Of a stretch of 64,000 bases of DNA, positions 1 through 9,979 are shown piece after piece. Each line of letters begins with the position of its first letter. The stretch's first letter is position 1. The DNA comes from Pararge aegeria (Eukaryota; Arthropoda; Insecta; Lepidoptera; Nymphalidae): contig NC_053204.1 in the NCBI RefSeq assembly GCF_905163445.1, positions 2,053,501 through 2,117,500 of the forward strand, read 5' to 3'. A program made the position numbers and the translations under genes. The notes under the pieces were generated by a model. That model had not been told where the DNA came from. It searched no databases and saw only the letters and a list, made by a program, of their open reading frames with translations.

Positions 1-530
1 AATTATTCGTAAAACAAAATTCATATCAAAGTGATCTATAATTAAAGAAGCGACAATATTTTATTTCCAACTATAAATAAACAAACAAAAGTAGTAAATA
101 ATCAGAAATTTCCAAACCGCAAGTACTCAAACTAATTAAACAATACTCATCTGTCATTTACGTAAACAACAAGAGTGCCTTCCGTATTGGAACAAAACGT
201 GTTACACTAATAACTTTAACTCCTAAACCAATAGCAATAAGACCTATAATCCTACACCATATTAATTACTGGTTTGTATAATTACAAACTTATTTTGCAG
301 TCTGTATGATCCTTATTATTATATGCCTTAGAGGTTTGAATCGGTTGCAGAGTTAGGGAAATATACTGTAGCAGACCACGTGGGAAGAAGAACGCACTGG
401 TGAAAGTTTGCACTCCAAATGGCAAAAACCACATTTTGTTGTATGGTCCAATTTAATAGATATTTAAATTCCACCATGCAACAGAATATTGTATACTTTG
501 ATATGTATTTTAATGTGTGTTAAATTTTTT
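1..530. other. Anonymous AT-rich DNA
   Basis: No coding frame, repeat boundary or motif that I can support. Short frames only, strongly AT-rich. Confidence 0.5.
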
Positions 531-797
531 GACGGCCGACTGGCGCAGTGGGCAGCGACCCTGCTTTCTGAGTCCAAGGTCGTGGGTTCGATTCCCACAA
601 CTGGAAAATGTTTGTGTGATGAGCATTAAGTGTTTTTCAGTGTCTGGGTGTTTATATGTATTTTCTAAGTATTTATGTATATATAATTCATAAAAATATT
701 CATCAGTCATCTTAGTACCCATAACACAAGCTACGCTTACTTTGGGGCTAGGTGGCGATGTGTGTATTGTCGTAGTATATTTATTTATTTATTTATA
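531..797 (+). repeat. SINE-A, full-length copy (tRNA-derived)
   Basis: Reference copy of Family A. The head is tRNA-like, with an A-box region (TGGCGCAGTGGG, 541-552) and a B box (GGTTCGATTCC, 585-595) of the type used by RNA polymerase III. The body contains AGTGTCTGGGTGTTTAT and CATAACACAAGCTACGCTTA, and the 3' end is a run of TTTA repeats (about 778-797). At least 12 further copies occur in the window in both orientations, which shows it is an interspersed element. It has no coding capacity; SINEs of this kind depend on a LINE for transposition. Open frames across it are spurious. Confidence 0.85.
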
Positions 798-1085
798 TAA
801 TGTGTTTTATTTTATACTTCACAAAATTATTAGAGCTGTTCCCTGAGTTTTTCAATCAAAATTAACAAATCCGTTCGTTTTCTTGAGATATAAAGTAGTA
901 TATGTTACTATCCGTCTTTTTAACTAACTATATGCCAAAATCAAGTTGATTTGTTGCTTAGTTATTGCGAAAAGGGAAAACAAACACACTTTCGCATTAA
1001 AAGTAAGCAAGTTAGAAACAGAAATTATGTTAACAAACACTAATACATGTGGGAAAAGAAAGGCTTATATCTACAAGACATATCT

Positions 1086-1210
1086 TGGGACCCCAACGTC
1101 CATCGCTTTTCCGAGCTAAGTGCCATGTCGGTAACTCTGGTTCTTCTACGGATCTCCTTCACCAGATTTGATCACGTGGCGATATTCTCCCTCTTCTCTC
1201 ACTCCTTAAG
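1086..1210 (-). pseudogene. Family G: RTE-like LINE fragment
   Basis: The plus strand carries CCCCAACGTCCATCG and GGATCTCCTTCACCAGATTTG, which match the antisense of the better preserved LINE fragment at 41193-41520. On the minus strand this corresponds to the C-terminal region after reverse transcriptase. It is short and frame-broken. Confidence 0.6.
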
Positions 1211-1288
1211 ATGTGAAGGCGAAAGTAGGCGATAATTATTTGTAATTTGTAGATATTAAGAACCAGTTTTTTTTTAATTCCCAACAAG

Positions 1289-1509
1289 ATAGCCCTTGAC
1301 TGCAATCCCACCTGATTGTAAGTGATGATGCAGTCTAAGATGGTAGCGTGCTACCGGGCGTGTACCGGTGCTAGCTACGGGGTTCAGCAGTTATATTAAA
1401 CCCATACCCTTAATAGGTTTCTACGCGACATAGTACCGAAACGCTTTACCGCTTAGCGACCTATCTTTGTCGCTAGGGTGGTAACTAGCCACAGCTGAAG
1501 CCGAGCCAT
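1289..1509 (-). repeat. SINE-C copy, head missing
   Basis: Family C body in reverse: GACTGCAATCCCACC, GGTTTCTACGCGACAT and GGTGGTAACTAGCCAC are all shared with the full copy at 31904-32191. The tRNA-like head is absent. Confidence 0.75.
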
Positions 1510-1572
1510 ACAAAAAAGTAACATGGTCGAAAAACCACGATATTTCATAAGTTAAGCTTCAAATCGTTTATT

Positions 1573-1745
1573 GAGAAAATCGCTGTCGCTTATAATTTAA
1601 TCGCTAATTAAGCCGTTGTACGCTACGCGGGGCCGCTCTCTGTATTATGTATCAAGTATTTATACTTTTTGCGTCGCATTACGAATATTGAACGTAACTA
1701 GGAGAGTCAATGATGTAACATAAAACACATGTGCAATGAATTGAG
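1573..1745. repeat. Direct repeat, copy 1 (partner 2107-2267)
   Basis: Shares AAAATCGCTGTC at its left and GCATTACGAATATTGAACG further right (about 1677-1695) with a second copy some 530 bp downstream in the same orientation. The middle has diverged. Most likely an old duplication or two copies of an unnamed element. Confidence 0.55.
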
Positions 1746-2106
1746 ACAAAAACATCAATGTATTCTCATAAACAAAACATCCTCCAAAATTCATTTCTCT
1801 AAACCAGCGGTATTGATTGTGCGTTGATTTTTTCGACATATTTCATTCAATATTTAACTCATGGGGGGGTAGAATTTCCAAAAACTGTGATAAATGTTTT
1901 TCTTTATTCAATTTTAAGAGCCGAAATACAAAGCTTTCATGGCGACTCACAATACAACTTGATAGATAACAGTCTTTCATACAAACTTTAACCATCGTCA
2001 GTTACACAAGGTTTCATTTTATATGTCCTTGTGTTTCTTTGGAAATATATGACAATTATTATTAAGCTACCAAATATTTGTGGATTGGATAGAAAAAACA
2101 AAGTAA

Positions 2107-2267
2107 AATCGCTGTCCCGTGTAACTCTAAACTATTAAACTCTACTCCTAAACAATTTGTATCGGAGTAAGTATTTATCGGGTATACAGTATACGTTTTG
2201 CGTTGCATTACGAATATTGAACGTAACAAGGATGTAACATAAACACATGTGAGATGTATTGATGCAA
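2107..2267. repeat. Direct repeat, copy 2 (partner 1573-1745)
   Basis: Same landmarks in the same order as copy 1, including GCATTACGAATATTGAACG and an ACACATGTG stretch near the right end. Neither copy shows inverted termini. Confidence 0.55.
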
Positions 2268-2605
2268 GAGCGTCTGCTATTGTTTAAATGACATGAAAAC
2301 AAAATATAAATAAATAAATTAACTTAAAGATGTATAAATATGTAAAAAAAATCAACTAATATATGTATATATGTATTGGTTGCATGGAAGAGATACGCTG
2401 TTTTGATATCGCTTTCAATTTGATGTCCTTTTTGTGTGGTATAAAAAAGTATATTCATTCATTATTTCAATTCCGTTTTGTTTACGTGAGAGAATAATAC
2501 ACATTCATCCATCCATCGTCAGAAACTTCACCATTTATAATTTTAATAGGATAGGATAGTAGAATTAGAGAAGGAAGTATTTATAGACAGTATTGATATA
2601 TATTT

Positions 2606-2777
2606 CTGGTCTGGTCTGGTGGGAGGCTTTGGTCGTGGCTAGTAACCACCCTTCTGACAAAGACGTGCCGCTAAGCTATTTAACGTTCAGGTGCGATGTC
2701 GCGTAGCAACCGATTAGGGTGTATGACTACCACACTCCCTAGCAAGTTAGCTACCATCCTAGACTGCATCATAAATA
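2606..2777 (+). repeat. SINE-C copy, body only
   Basis: Begins at the GGTCTGGTCTGGTGGGAGGC block and runs through GATGTCGCGTAGCAACCGAT to GACTGCATCAT. The tRNA-like head is missing, so this copy is 5' truncated. Confidence 0.75.
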
Positions 2778-3756
2778 ACCTTAATTAACCTGTAGTGGAA
2801 AATAATTAAAAAATCAAACGAAAGCATTGATACCACAGATGCCTAAGCTCCCGATACACCATTCCCTCGTTTCCACAGAGGCGTAAGGGGTCGAGATTAA
2901 TTCCACAAGTCTATATGAAGCTAAGTACTCACCGGCGCTGCAATTGGGTCAAGTATCAGTTCGAATTTGTTTTTTTTTTTTATTTTTTTCCATCCGCACT
3001 CGTATACCTATATTTCGATGCGCTGATTCAAATTGAAACGTTTACACTACTGCGCGTAAGCTTTTAGATTGGATTGATCAGATTTTTTATTGCGGTGATG
3101 CCTCATTGAAAAAATGGAATCAAAACACTCATAATCACACTCTCTCACTCACTTACACGCAGCTGTGTTTTTCCTCGTATGCTTATAAATAACATCTGGG
3201 CCTGTGTCTGAGCAAAACGTGCGTAGAGAATACATTTTGTGAATGTGTTCTCTACGCAATGAGTGTGTTTGGTGTGGAGTAAAATAACAATAAAAGATAT
3301 TGAAGAAATTTAAAGTTGCACTATATAGATTTTCCGGTTTTCGTGGAATAAAACAAATTAAGCTTTACATAATTTGTATGTCATAGGTCTTCACCAACCA
3401 ACCAACCAACAGAACCAACGGACCTATCTACGCCGATGTAATTTTTTCGTGTGTCAAATATGAAACAGGCATGGCCGAACCGACAAGAGTGAGCAAAAAG
3501 CTACTTTCGAAGTTCGAAAACTAATGTACTTAGAAGGGATGAAATTTGAAAAGTTCCGTCCCGTATCGGCCCCATTAAAACTGTGGGATACGAGATATCC
3601 AACTTTGGAACTCTTTGGGGGTAAAACGTATTTATTCATCTTTGGTGAGAAATTTAAAGTCTTTCTTTGAAATATTGTGTAGAAAAGACAATGATATCGG
3701 TTATTTTTTTTTATTCCACTGCGAGTAAACTCTTGGCTGCAACCACAAACTCCTCC
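2778..3756. other. Anonymous stretch with simple repeats
   Basis: Holds a T-rich run near 2969-2997 and a CCAA tandem at about 3394-3410. No coding or mobile-element signal that I can support. Confidence 0.4.
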
Positions 3757-3965
3757 ACGGACGCGGTGGGCAGAAACCCTGCTTCTGAGTCCAAGGCCGT
3801 GGGTTCGATTCCCACAACAGCAAACGTGTGTAGAATGAACATGAATGATTTCAAGGACTGGGTGTTTATCCGTATAATTATTTGTGTATCATATTCACAA
3901 AAATATTTATCAGCTTTCTTAGTACCCATTACAAAAGCTTACTTTGGGGCTATATGACTACGACA
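3757..3965 (+). repeat. SINE-A copy, diverged
   Basis: Keeps the B box in GTGGGTTCGATTCCCACAAC and the TTAGTACCCAT and CTTACTTTGGGGC body blocks, but the A-box region is altered (GACGCGGTGGGCAG). The short frames on both strands here are repeat translation. Confidence 0.75.
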
Positions 3966-3984
3966 ATAAATATAGATATAGTCA

Positions 3985-4410
3985 ATCTATAAAAGGCAAA
4001 GGTGACTGACTGACTGACTGATCTATCAACGTACAGCTCTATCCACTTGACGAATCGGGCTGAAATTTTGCACACACATAGTTATTACAACGTAGGCATC
4101 CGCTAAGCAAGGATTTTTGAAAATTCCACCCCAAAGAGGGTTAAATGGGGGATAAAAGTTTGTATAAAATCCTACATTTATCAATTTATTTTTCAAGTTA
4201 ATTCAATGAAACTTTGATTGAAGGTTTTCGCTCAAAAATAAAGAAATACGTTTTTCACATATTTTAAAATTCCAACTCCAAAGACATCAAATAGGGGATG
4301 AAGTTTCTGATTTTTTAAGCAAGACATTTCTTTAACTTCTGTAGTTAAAATTTTCCAAAACAAAAAAAATTTACTTAACGTGAGCAAAGCCGCGAGCAAA
4401 AGCTAGTTTA
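3985..4410. repeat. Family M copy with GACT microsatellite
   Basis: Family M is a loose group of AT-rich repeats. Its hallmarks are phrases such as CCGATC...GAAATTTTG, a GGGATAAAAAGT-type block and an end reading AAGCCGCGAGCAAAAGCTAG. This copy has a GACT tandem at about 4003-4021, GGGCTGAAATTTTGCACAC and the AAGCCGCGAGCAAAAGCTAG end (about 4387-4406). The superfamily is not determined. Confidence 0.55.
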
Positions 4411-4922
4411 GTATATTTTATTTAGCTTACGGGACGTAACGAGCCATGGCCGAATCCTAACCTTATATATTATTCGTAGCTTTATTTAGACCGTGACTTA
4501 TTCCGCCTTGGTTGGTTGGTTAGAACAGTTTATTTTCCCGCACTAAAAGGTATTCTATATCTGTCCCCTCTAGCAAAGCTATCTCTATGTAAGTTCTCAC
4601 AAAGATCGGTGCATAACAACAATGGATTTAAAATACCCCGGGAATGTTTCCAGGATTCCAGCTATTAATGTGCCAAATAATGCAATTTGGCACACGTGTA
4701 GCTCACAAAGTCGGCGCAGTGGTCGAGTTGAACAAAGGTAACAAACAAACAAACAAATGAACCGACAAACCAAGTTTCAAATTCATAAAGCGGGGTCTGC
4801 ACTGCGTAGATTAGCAGTAGACTTGTAAGTAAAATTCTATAATTATTTTTTTCATTCGATTGTATGTTTGACTCGCAAAGAAATATCACTGCATCCATAA
4901 CAAAAATACCGAATTTTCGTTT
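4411..4922. other. Anonymous stretch
   Basis: No recognised repeat or gene. The frames across it are short and overlap the Family E copy to the right. Confidence 0.4.
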
Positions 4923-5148
4923 ATGGTAGTAGTAGAACTTTTCGCGACAGCTCGTCCGAGAAATTACTACCGCCATGCTTATTAATGCCGTTAAGCAGCA
5001 TTCGGTGAAGGGCGTGGTTGCTTGTGTAACTACAGGCACATGAGGCTAAACACCTACGCTTAAGGTTGATGAATACAGCGCGGCACTTTGTAAGATGTGT
5101 TTTTTTTGCATGCCCACTTACCACCAGGTGGACAATCTGCTTAGTACA
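4923..5148 (+). repeat. Family E copy
   Basis: Family E is defined by CGACAGCTCGTCCGA..., TTACTACCGCCATGCTTATT, a GGGCGTGGTTGC block and the end CCACTTACCACCAGGTGGAC. It recurs at 9554, 16693, 31790, 46965, 51042 and 57770. It is probably the 3' part of a non-LTR element, but no coding remnant is visible here. Confidence 0.65.
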
Positions 5149-5235
5149 TTAAAAACTACCGCGAACTAATCTCAAACTTGAAAAAAAATACTAACGATTT
5201 CAATGGGAATTAAAAGAAACAAACTAACAAAGTAG

Positions 5236-5485
5236 CTATAGCTGAAGTATATAAGCTAAAAGCAATAAGCCGCATGTAGCGGTAAAACTTTAAATATCAC
5301 AGCGACACGGCTCGACCGGAATGCTGCGGTCAATAAATCAGTATCGGGCACTTTATTAAAAGTCTTTATCGTAACGGCCCGTCTGACCGCGGGCCGTTTG
5401 CTCAGTTAACTTGTTGTAACTCGGGAGATATATTGTTTTTTATCTGTACCCGAACTCTGCCAAGCTCAGCAATGGATATCTCTGT
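5236..5485. repeat. Family J copy 1
   Basis: About 250 bp shared with 7012-7262 in the same orientation: GGCAATAAGCCGCATGTAGC-like start, GTAAAACTTTAAATAT, CCGCGGGCCGTTTG, AGTTAACTTGTT and ATATATTGTTTTTT. A 9-bp stem (5373-5381 with 5390-5398, AACGGCCCG and CGGGCCGTT) lies inside. Class unknown. Confidence 0.6.
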
Positions 5486-5545
5486 ATTAAATTTGTGAGT
5501 CGCGTCTATGGAAAAGTTATTTAAGTTTATGTGGAAATTATTATC

Positions 5546-5750
5546 GACGGCCGATTGGCGCAGTTGGCAGCGACCCTGCTTTCTGAGTCCAAGGCCGTGG
5601 GTTCGATTCCCACAACTGGAAAATATTTGTGTGATGAACATGAATGTTATCTATATATTATAAGTATTTATGTATACTATTCATAAAAAATACTCATCAG
5701 TTATCTTAGTACCCATAACACAAGCTACGTAGTATATTTATTTATCTATT
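5546..5750 (+). repeat. SINE-A copy with internal deletions
   Basis: Intact tRNA-like head, but the body lacks the TTTTTCAGTGTCTGGGTG block and the roughly 40-bp segment before TAGTATATTTATTTAT, so that ACAAGCTACG joins directly to TAGTATATT. Confidence 0.8.
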
Positions 5751-6004
5751 AAAAAAAAACAAACTATGTTTAGCTAAATGATACTAAAATATATTGCACC
5801 GATCTTAAAAACCTAGAAAGATAGTCTGCATCCGGCCACAGGTACTTTTTACTACGCGAAAACTTACGGGAATATCAAACATTTGTCATAGCATAGTTTG
5901 CATGTTTGTCCACCTATTGAGATTGCAAGGTCTAATTTGTAGTAGAATCATTATCCGCTCATTTCATTTCATTTCAGAGAGTATTATGACAATTCAAGTG
6001 ATAA

Positions 6005-6105
6005 TTAAGAAACGGGACCGGCATCTTTACGTGCTTTCCGAGGCACGCTGACACCGCCAACTTTAACTGACTAACGCCGTGGTGGTGCCGACGATTCCTT
6101 TATAG
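6005..6105 (-). repeat. SINE-D body fragment
   Basis: GGGACCGGCATCTTTACGTG followed by GCTTTCCGAGGCACG matches the inner part of the copy at 62215-62490 in the same orientation. Head and tail are missing. Confidence 0.5.
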
Positions 6106-6124
6106 ATAATACCAAGCTACTGAA

Positions 6125-6425
6125 GCGGTGATAGCTCAGTGGGTAGGAGCTCGACTTCACTTTCGGGGGGCCGAGTTCGAATCCTAGCAAGCACCTCTAA
6201 GTTTTGTAAGTTATGTGCGTTTTGTTTAATTGAATATATCACTTGACGGTGAAGGAAAACCTGCATGCCTGAAAGTTCTACATAATGTTCTCAACGGTGT
6301 GTGGAGTACACCAATCCGCACTGGGCTAGCGTGGTGGACTACGGCATTAACCCCTTCTCATTTTGGGAGGAGTCCCGTGCTCTGTAGCGGGCCGGTAATG
6401 GGTCGATATGATGACCCAGAACCTT
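6125..6425 (+). repeat. SINE-B, near full-length copy
   Basis: Reference copy of Family B. The head is a tRNA-like GTGATAGCTCAGTGGGTAGG (A box) with a B box GAGTTCGAATCC near 6173-6184. The body has GACGGTGAAGGAAAAC, CTGCATGCCTGAAAGTTCT, CCGCACTGGGCTAGCGTGG and a GGAGTCCCGTGCTCTG block, ending in GGTCGATATGATG. This layout recurs 13 more times in the window. Non-coding; the frame across it is spurious. Confidence 0.8.
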
Positions 6426-6696
6426 ATATCATTTGACCCGACCCAGGAACTCGTAATCCGTAGTTGAGCATACTAACTTTTTCATTTAAAGGAAATTGGA
6501 TACAATTTTACAATAAATTACCAGTTCATATATTGGAGATGTTCAAAGTTTGTATTTAACGTAAGCTTATAGAAAAGTCCTATTATAGTATTAAGGACTA
6601 CGTCAACGATAAAAATGCTTGGGTGTAAATTATTGCTCTAACCAGGTTGCTTCTTTAATTATTTTTTAAAGGACAATGTGAGATGGTGATAACAAA

Positions 6697-6892
6697 AAAT
6701 ATATAACAACCGGCTAAGTTTGTTGTGGGCTTCTTCATAGGAACCCTCGTAGCTTTAGTTTGAAGTTGACGAATTTATTTATCGCCATCAACACACTCCT
6801 ATGTCATATTTTACATGTAATGTACGCATCAAACGTGCCATCTATGTGCCTATTTGAATAAACACATATTTGACTTTGACTTTGACTTTGAA
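6697..6892 (+). repeat. Family F copy with GACTTT tail
   Basis: Family F is defined by GTTGTGGGCTTCTTC, a GTTTACGAA... then ATCGCCATCA block, ATGTAATGTACGCATCAAA, and a 3' end of tandem GACTTT (about 6872-6890). A short tandem-repeat tail is typical of CR1/L2-like LINE 3' ends. This copy is non-coding. Confidence 0.7.
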
Positions 6893-6922
6893 CCTAGAGG
6901 TCAACTAGGCAGTGGAACGTTT

Positions 6923-6981
6923 TCGGCTTTTCTCTTTTTATTCCAGTACACCCCGTACTGGAATAAAAAGAGAAAAGCCGA
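6923..6981. repeat. Perfect 27-bp inverted repeat, 5-nt loop
   Basis: Arms 6923-6949 and 6955-6981 are exact reverse complements; the loop is ACCCC (6950-6954). It begins 31 bp after the GACTTT tail of the Family F copy. No family assignment. Confidence 0.9.
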
Positions 6982-7011
6982 TTTAGCATTTATAATATTC
7001 ATAGGTATATC

Positions 7012-7262
7012 TGACGCTTGAAGGCTGAAGGCAATAAGCCCGCATGTAGCGGCAAAACTTTAAATATTGCATCCACAACGCTGGGTGGCTTCCACCGCTG
7101 CGTTAAATAAATCAATAACGGACACTTTATTTAACGTCTACATCCTTTATCGTAACCGCCCGTCAACCCGCGGGCCGTTTGCACAGTTAACTTGTTCTAA
7201 CTCGGGAAATATATTGTTTTTTTTTATTCGTACCCGATCCCTTTCTGGCTTAGCACTGAATG
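7012..7262. repeat. Family J copy 2
   Basis: Matches the copy at 5236-5485 over its full length, including CGCGGGCCGTTTGC and AACTCGGGAAATATATTG. It is followed by a TGAA/CGAA tandem at about 7256-7282. Confidence 0.6.
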
Positions 7263-7444
7263 AATGAATGAACGAACGAACACCATTGAACCATAGAAAA
7301 CATAATTAAACAAAAAATGCAAATACAAAAGAAATGCAATGGTAGGTTTGAAGTCCTAGGTAAGTTGGTAACTAGTGTACTAGTTTAATTTTTAGTTTTT
7401 TTCCCTGGAAAACATAAATTAAAGAAAAACAAAAACTCAACGCT

Positions 7445-7578
7445 CGCTCACCGCTGATCGTCGTAAGTACGAGTATGTTTATACTATTTCAATTTTTGGT
7501 AGTTTTTAGTTTTACGACCTAAACTAAAAAAAAATATTAAACTAATGTAAATTTACATACGACGACTAGCGGTGAGCG
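7445..7578. mobile_element. Fold-back/MITE-like element, 21-bp inverted ends
   Basis: CGCTCACCGCTGATCGTCGTA (7445-7465) and TACGACGACTAGCGGTGAGCG (7558-7578) are inverted copies with two mismatches. The 92-bp interior is AT-rich. No clear target duplication, so the superfamily is open. Confidence 0.5.
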
Positions 7579-7591
7579 CTGCGCTGTTTTC

Positions 7592-7718
7592 TCCGGTCTG
7601 GTCTAGCGGGAGGCTTCGACCGTGGCTAGTTCACCTACATATAAATATGACTGGCAAACTCCCTAACAGGTTAGCCCGCTACCATTTTAAACAGCATCAT
7701 CACTTACCATGTATGCAT
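7592..7718 (+). repeat. SINE-C copy, truncated
   Basis: Starts in GGTCTGGTCTAGCGGGAGGC and ends in CATCATCACTTACCATG. It lacks the central GCGTAGAAACCGATTAGG block. Confidence 0.65.
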
Positions 7719-7993
7719 CTGTCACAAAAAGCTCTAATAATACTAAAACTAGTTATCACCTAAGAGTAGGTCATCAGGCATTGATTTACGCGATTCCTAG
7801 TTTAGTGAAAACGGGCATACGGGCACAGGCCGACCAACGCTGTCTTGTTGTTTCTTAACGACCTCACTGGCAATTGGCAAAAAAAATAAAAGTTTGCAAT
7901 AGTAACCTCACGTAACTCTCAAACCCGCAACCTACAAATCAGTGCCATGAAAATTTCAATACGATAAATTATTCAAAATAAAAACTCATATTT

Positions 7994-8389
7994 TTAATTA
8001 GGCTTTTCGTTGGATGTTTTGGGGAAAGAAAATATGATAATTGTCGGGTTATTTTTTGTAATAACGCCGCCCAGACATGCGAAGGTCGTAATGGGGTCGC
8101 AACGAGGGTCTTTATTGTTAGGATTGATATAACCGACGGGCAGGAAACCTTTAGACGGGCGGACCCATTGTGCCGTGAGAAAAAAATACACCTTATTCTC
8201 ATAAAATTGACGGCAGGTGCGATTCCAAGAAGGCTTTACAAATAAATTTGGCATAAAGTCGGAACTGTTATGCAGTGTTTTTCCACGCTCTGACATTTGA
8301 ACGGCGCTGTCCGTGGAAGTGTTCAGAAGTTGTACCACGTTTCTTCGTAAGTTTTTTATAATTTTTATAATAGGTTTAATAAATATCAA
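7994..8389 (-). other. Unrecognised 131-codon open frame
   Basis: I do not recognise this frame. Its N-terminal part is rich in Lys, Asn and Ile and its middle has several Cys and Trp, with no domain, signal peptide or repeat I can name. It is not flanked by clear splice sites and may be chance or an unrecognised mobile-element remnant. A protein-level search would decide. Confidence 0.12.
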
Positions 8390-8399
8390 AAGGAGACAT

Positions 8400-9205
8400 C
8401 AATTTAGATTCAGGATCAAATTCTAGATTTTCCCTACATTCAGTAGAATAACATCTGAATAACACGTTTTAAAAAGCACATCAGGCTCACTGCTGATAAT
8501 TTAAAACGTCTGAACCAATTCTGGTGGAACTTTCAGAAGCTGGTAAAGGAATATACAGGGTATAAAAAATATATTTTTTTACATATAAGAATTTAAAAAT
8601 TAAATTACATATTTTCGGCGTCAACAAAAATCGATCCTTATCAGATAATTAACGAGCAAATTAACAGAAACTTATCAAAATTTAAACCATAACAATAATG
8701 CACAGACGGCACTGTTGAATTTTTTTTACAGTGAAATTAAAATCTAGTAAATTATAACTACGAATTTGTAAAAAAATACAATAAAATCGAGGCTGAAACT
8801 GGCATAGAACTAAATCTCAGAAAATATTCATACCATAACTGTACTCGTAGTTACAAAATACTAGGTGTTCACTATTTCTGTCTCGCAGTGTACACTATAG
8901 CCAAAGCAGCGTGGCTTCGGAGCATTATTGCGACATTTATGAGCCGAAATAAAAAAAGTTTCCTTTGATAGGTACCTCCTTTGTACGGATATCCTTTCAT
9001 GTGGCGCACACCACCGCCACTTTGAATTTCAAACCTGACTGATTCGCGAAATAAGAAATATATTTTAAACGTTTTCCCGTGGATATTATAATGGGAAATT
9101 TCAAATATAATCGCTAATAAGGTTCGTGGCTTTATTTTGGGTTTTATCACTTTTAGGTTTTCGTACCGGAGGGCCAACGGGGCCCTGTCACTGAGCCTGT
9201 TTTTT
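8400..9205. other. Anonymous AT-rich stretch
   Basis: No repeat or gene identified. The long minus-strand frame that starts near 9468 runs through the TIR element to the right and is not gene-like. Confidence 0.4.
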
Positions 9206-9208
9206 TTG

Positions 9209-9500
9209 ACGTGACAACGTCTTAGGATTCGATGCAGCCGGCTGCACGCACGAAAAATCATGCCGGCCTCCGCTCGTTCGACATCTGTCTCTCTCCTACT
9301 TGAGTGAGCGATGCGTCCGCGTGGACAGCTTCTATACAATAATACATTTACATGTTTTCGGCAAGGATGAAGTGCAGTGAAAACTGAATGTGGTGTCAAT
9401 TGTTTATAGCAACGATAATATCTATCAAACAAATAAAATTCAAATTTTCTTTTGAAAAATGCAACCATTCCATCAGTATTTTCTTACGACGTTGTCACGT
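9209..9500. mobile_element. TIR element (MITE), 292 bp, Family N
   Basis: Perfect 13-bp terminal inverted repeats: ACGTGACAACGTC at 9209-9221 and GACGTTGTCACGT at 9488-9500. The interior is GC-richer near the left (GCAGCCGGCTGCACGC palindrome, CTCTCTCCTACTTGAGTG). The same right end recurs at 52615-52627. No transposase is present, so this is a non-autonomous element; its superfamily and target duplication are unclear. The 198-codon minus frame overlapping it is spurious. Confidence 0.65.
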
Positions 9501-9553
9501 TTAACTATTGTCAGTAAGTCGACTTTACAGACAACCAATTTTTTATTAATAAT

Positions 9554-9970
9554 AATTGGCGGGCCAAGAAGATGACCCACAAACCATTGCATTAAAACAG
9601 AGCAACACTTCGCAGGGCGTGCGAGTCGTACAAAATGCTGCCCTGTGTCCATCAACCTGAGGCGTAGGTGTTAAGCTACTTGTACCTGTAATTTCAAAGT
9701 CAAAGTCAAAGTCAAAAATATCTTTATTCAAGTAGGCCCATAGGTGGCTTTTGATGCGTACATAAGAATTACACGGTAGTGAGATGATGGCGATAACCAC
9801 ATTCGTAAACTTAAAACTAAAGCTGCGAGGGTTCCAAACGCATCCTGGTCTAAGAAGAAGCCCACAACAAATTTAGCCGGGTGTTTCTTTTTTTTTATAA
9901 TTACACGGCAACCACGCACTTGGCCACGATTAGGCCGGAACACAGCAATGCTGCTTGGCAGCAGTTCTTC
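9554..9970 (-). repeat. Family E copy split by a Family F insertion
   Basis: Left part 9554-9690 (CTGCCCTGTGTCCATCAACC, GTGTTAAGCTACTTGTACC) and right part about 9905-9970 (CGGAACACAGCAATGCTGCT) are contiguous in other Family E copies. Here about 210 bp of Family F separates them. Confidence 0.7.
9692..9897 (-). repeat. Family F copy nested in Family E
   Basis: The inverted tail CAAAGTCAAAGTCAAAGTC (about 9696-9714) is at the left and AGAAGAAGCCCACAACAAA at the right. TAATT lies at both junctions and may be a 5-bp target duplication. Confidence 0.7.
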
Positions 9971-9979
9971 TACGGACAA

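Noticed and set aside
6125..6200. Possible functional tRNA gene
   Set aside because: A and B boxes are present but no full cloverleaf can be formed, and the sequence continues into the SINE-B body seen in 13 other copies.
8872..9468. 198-codon minus-strand open frame
   Set aside because: Overlaps the 292-bp TIR element and anonymous DNA, has no domain, and its length is explained by the locally GC-richer repeat.
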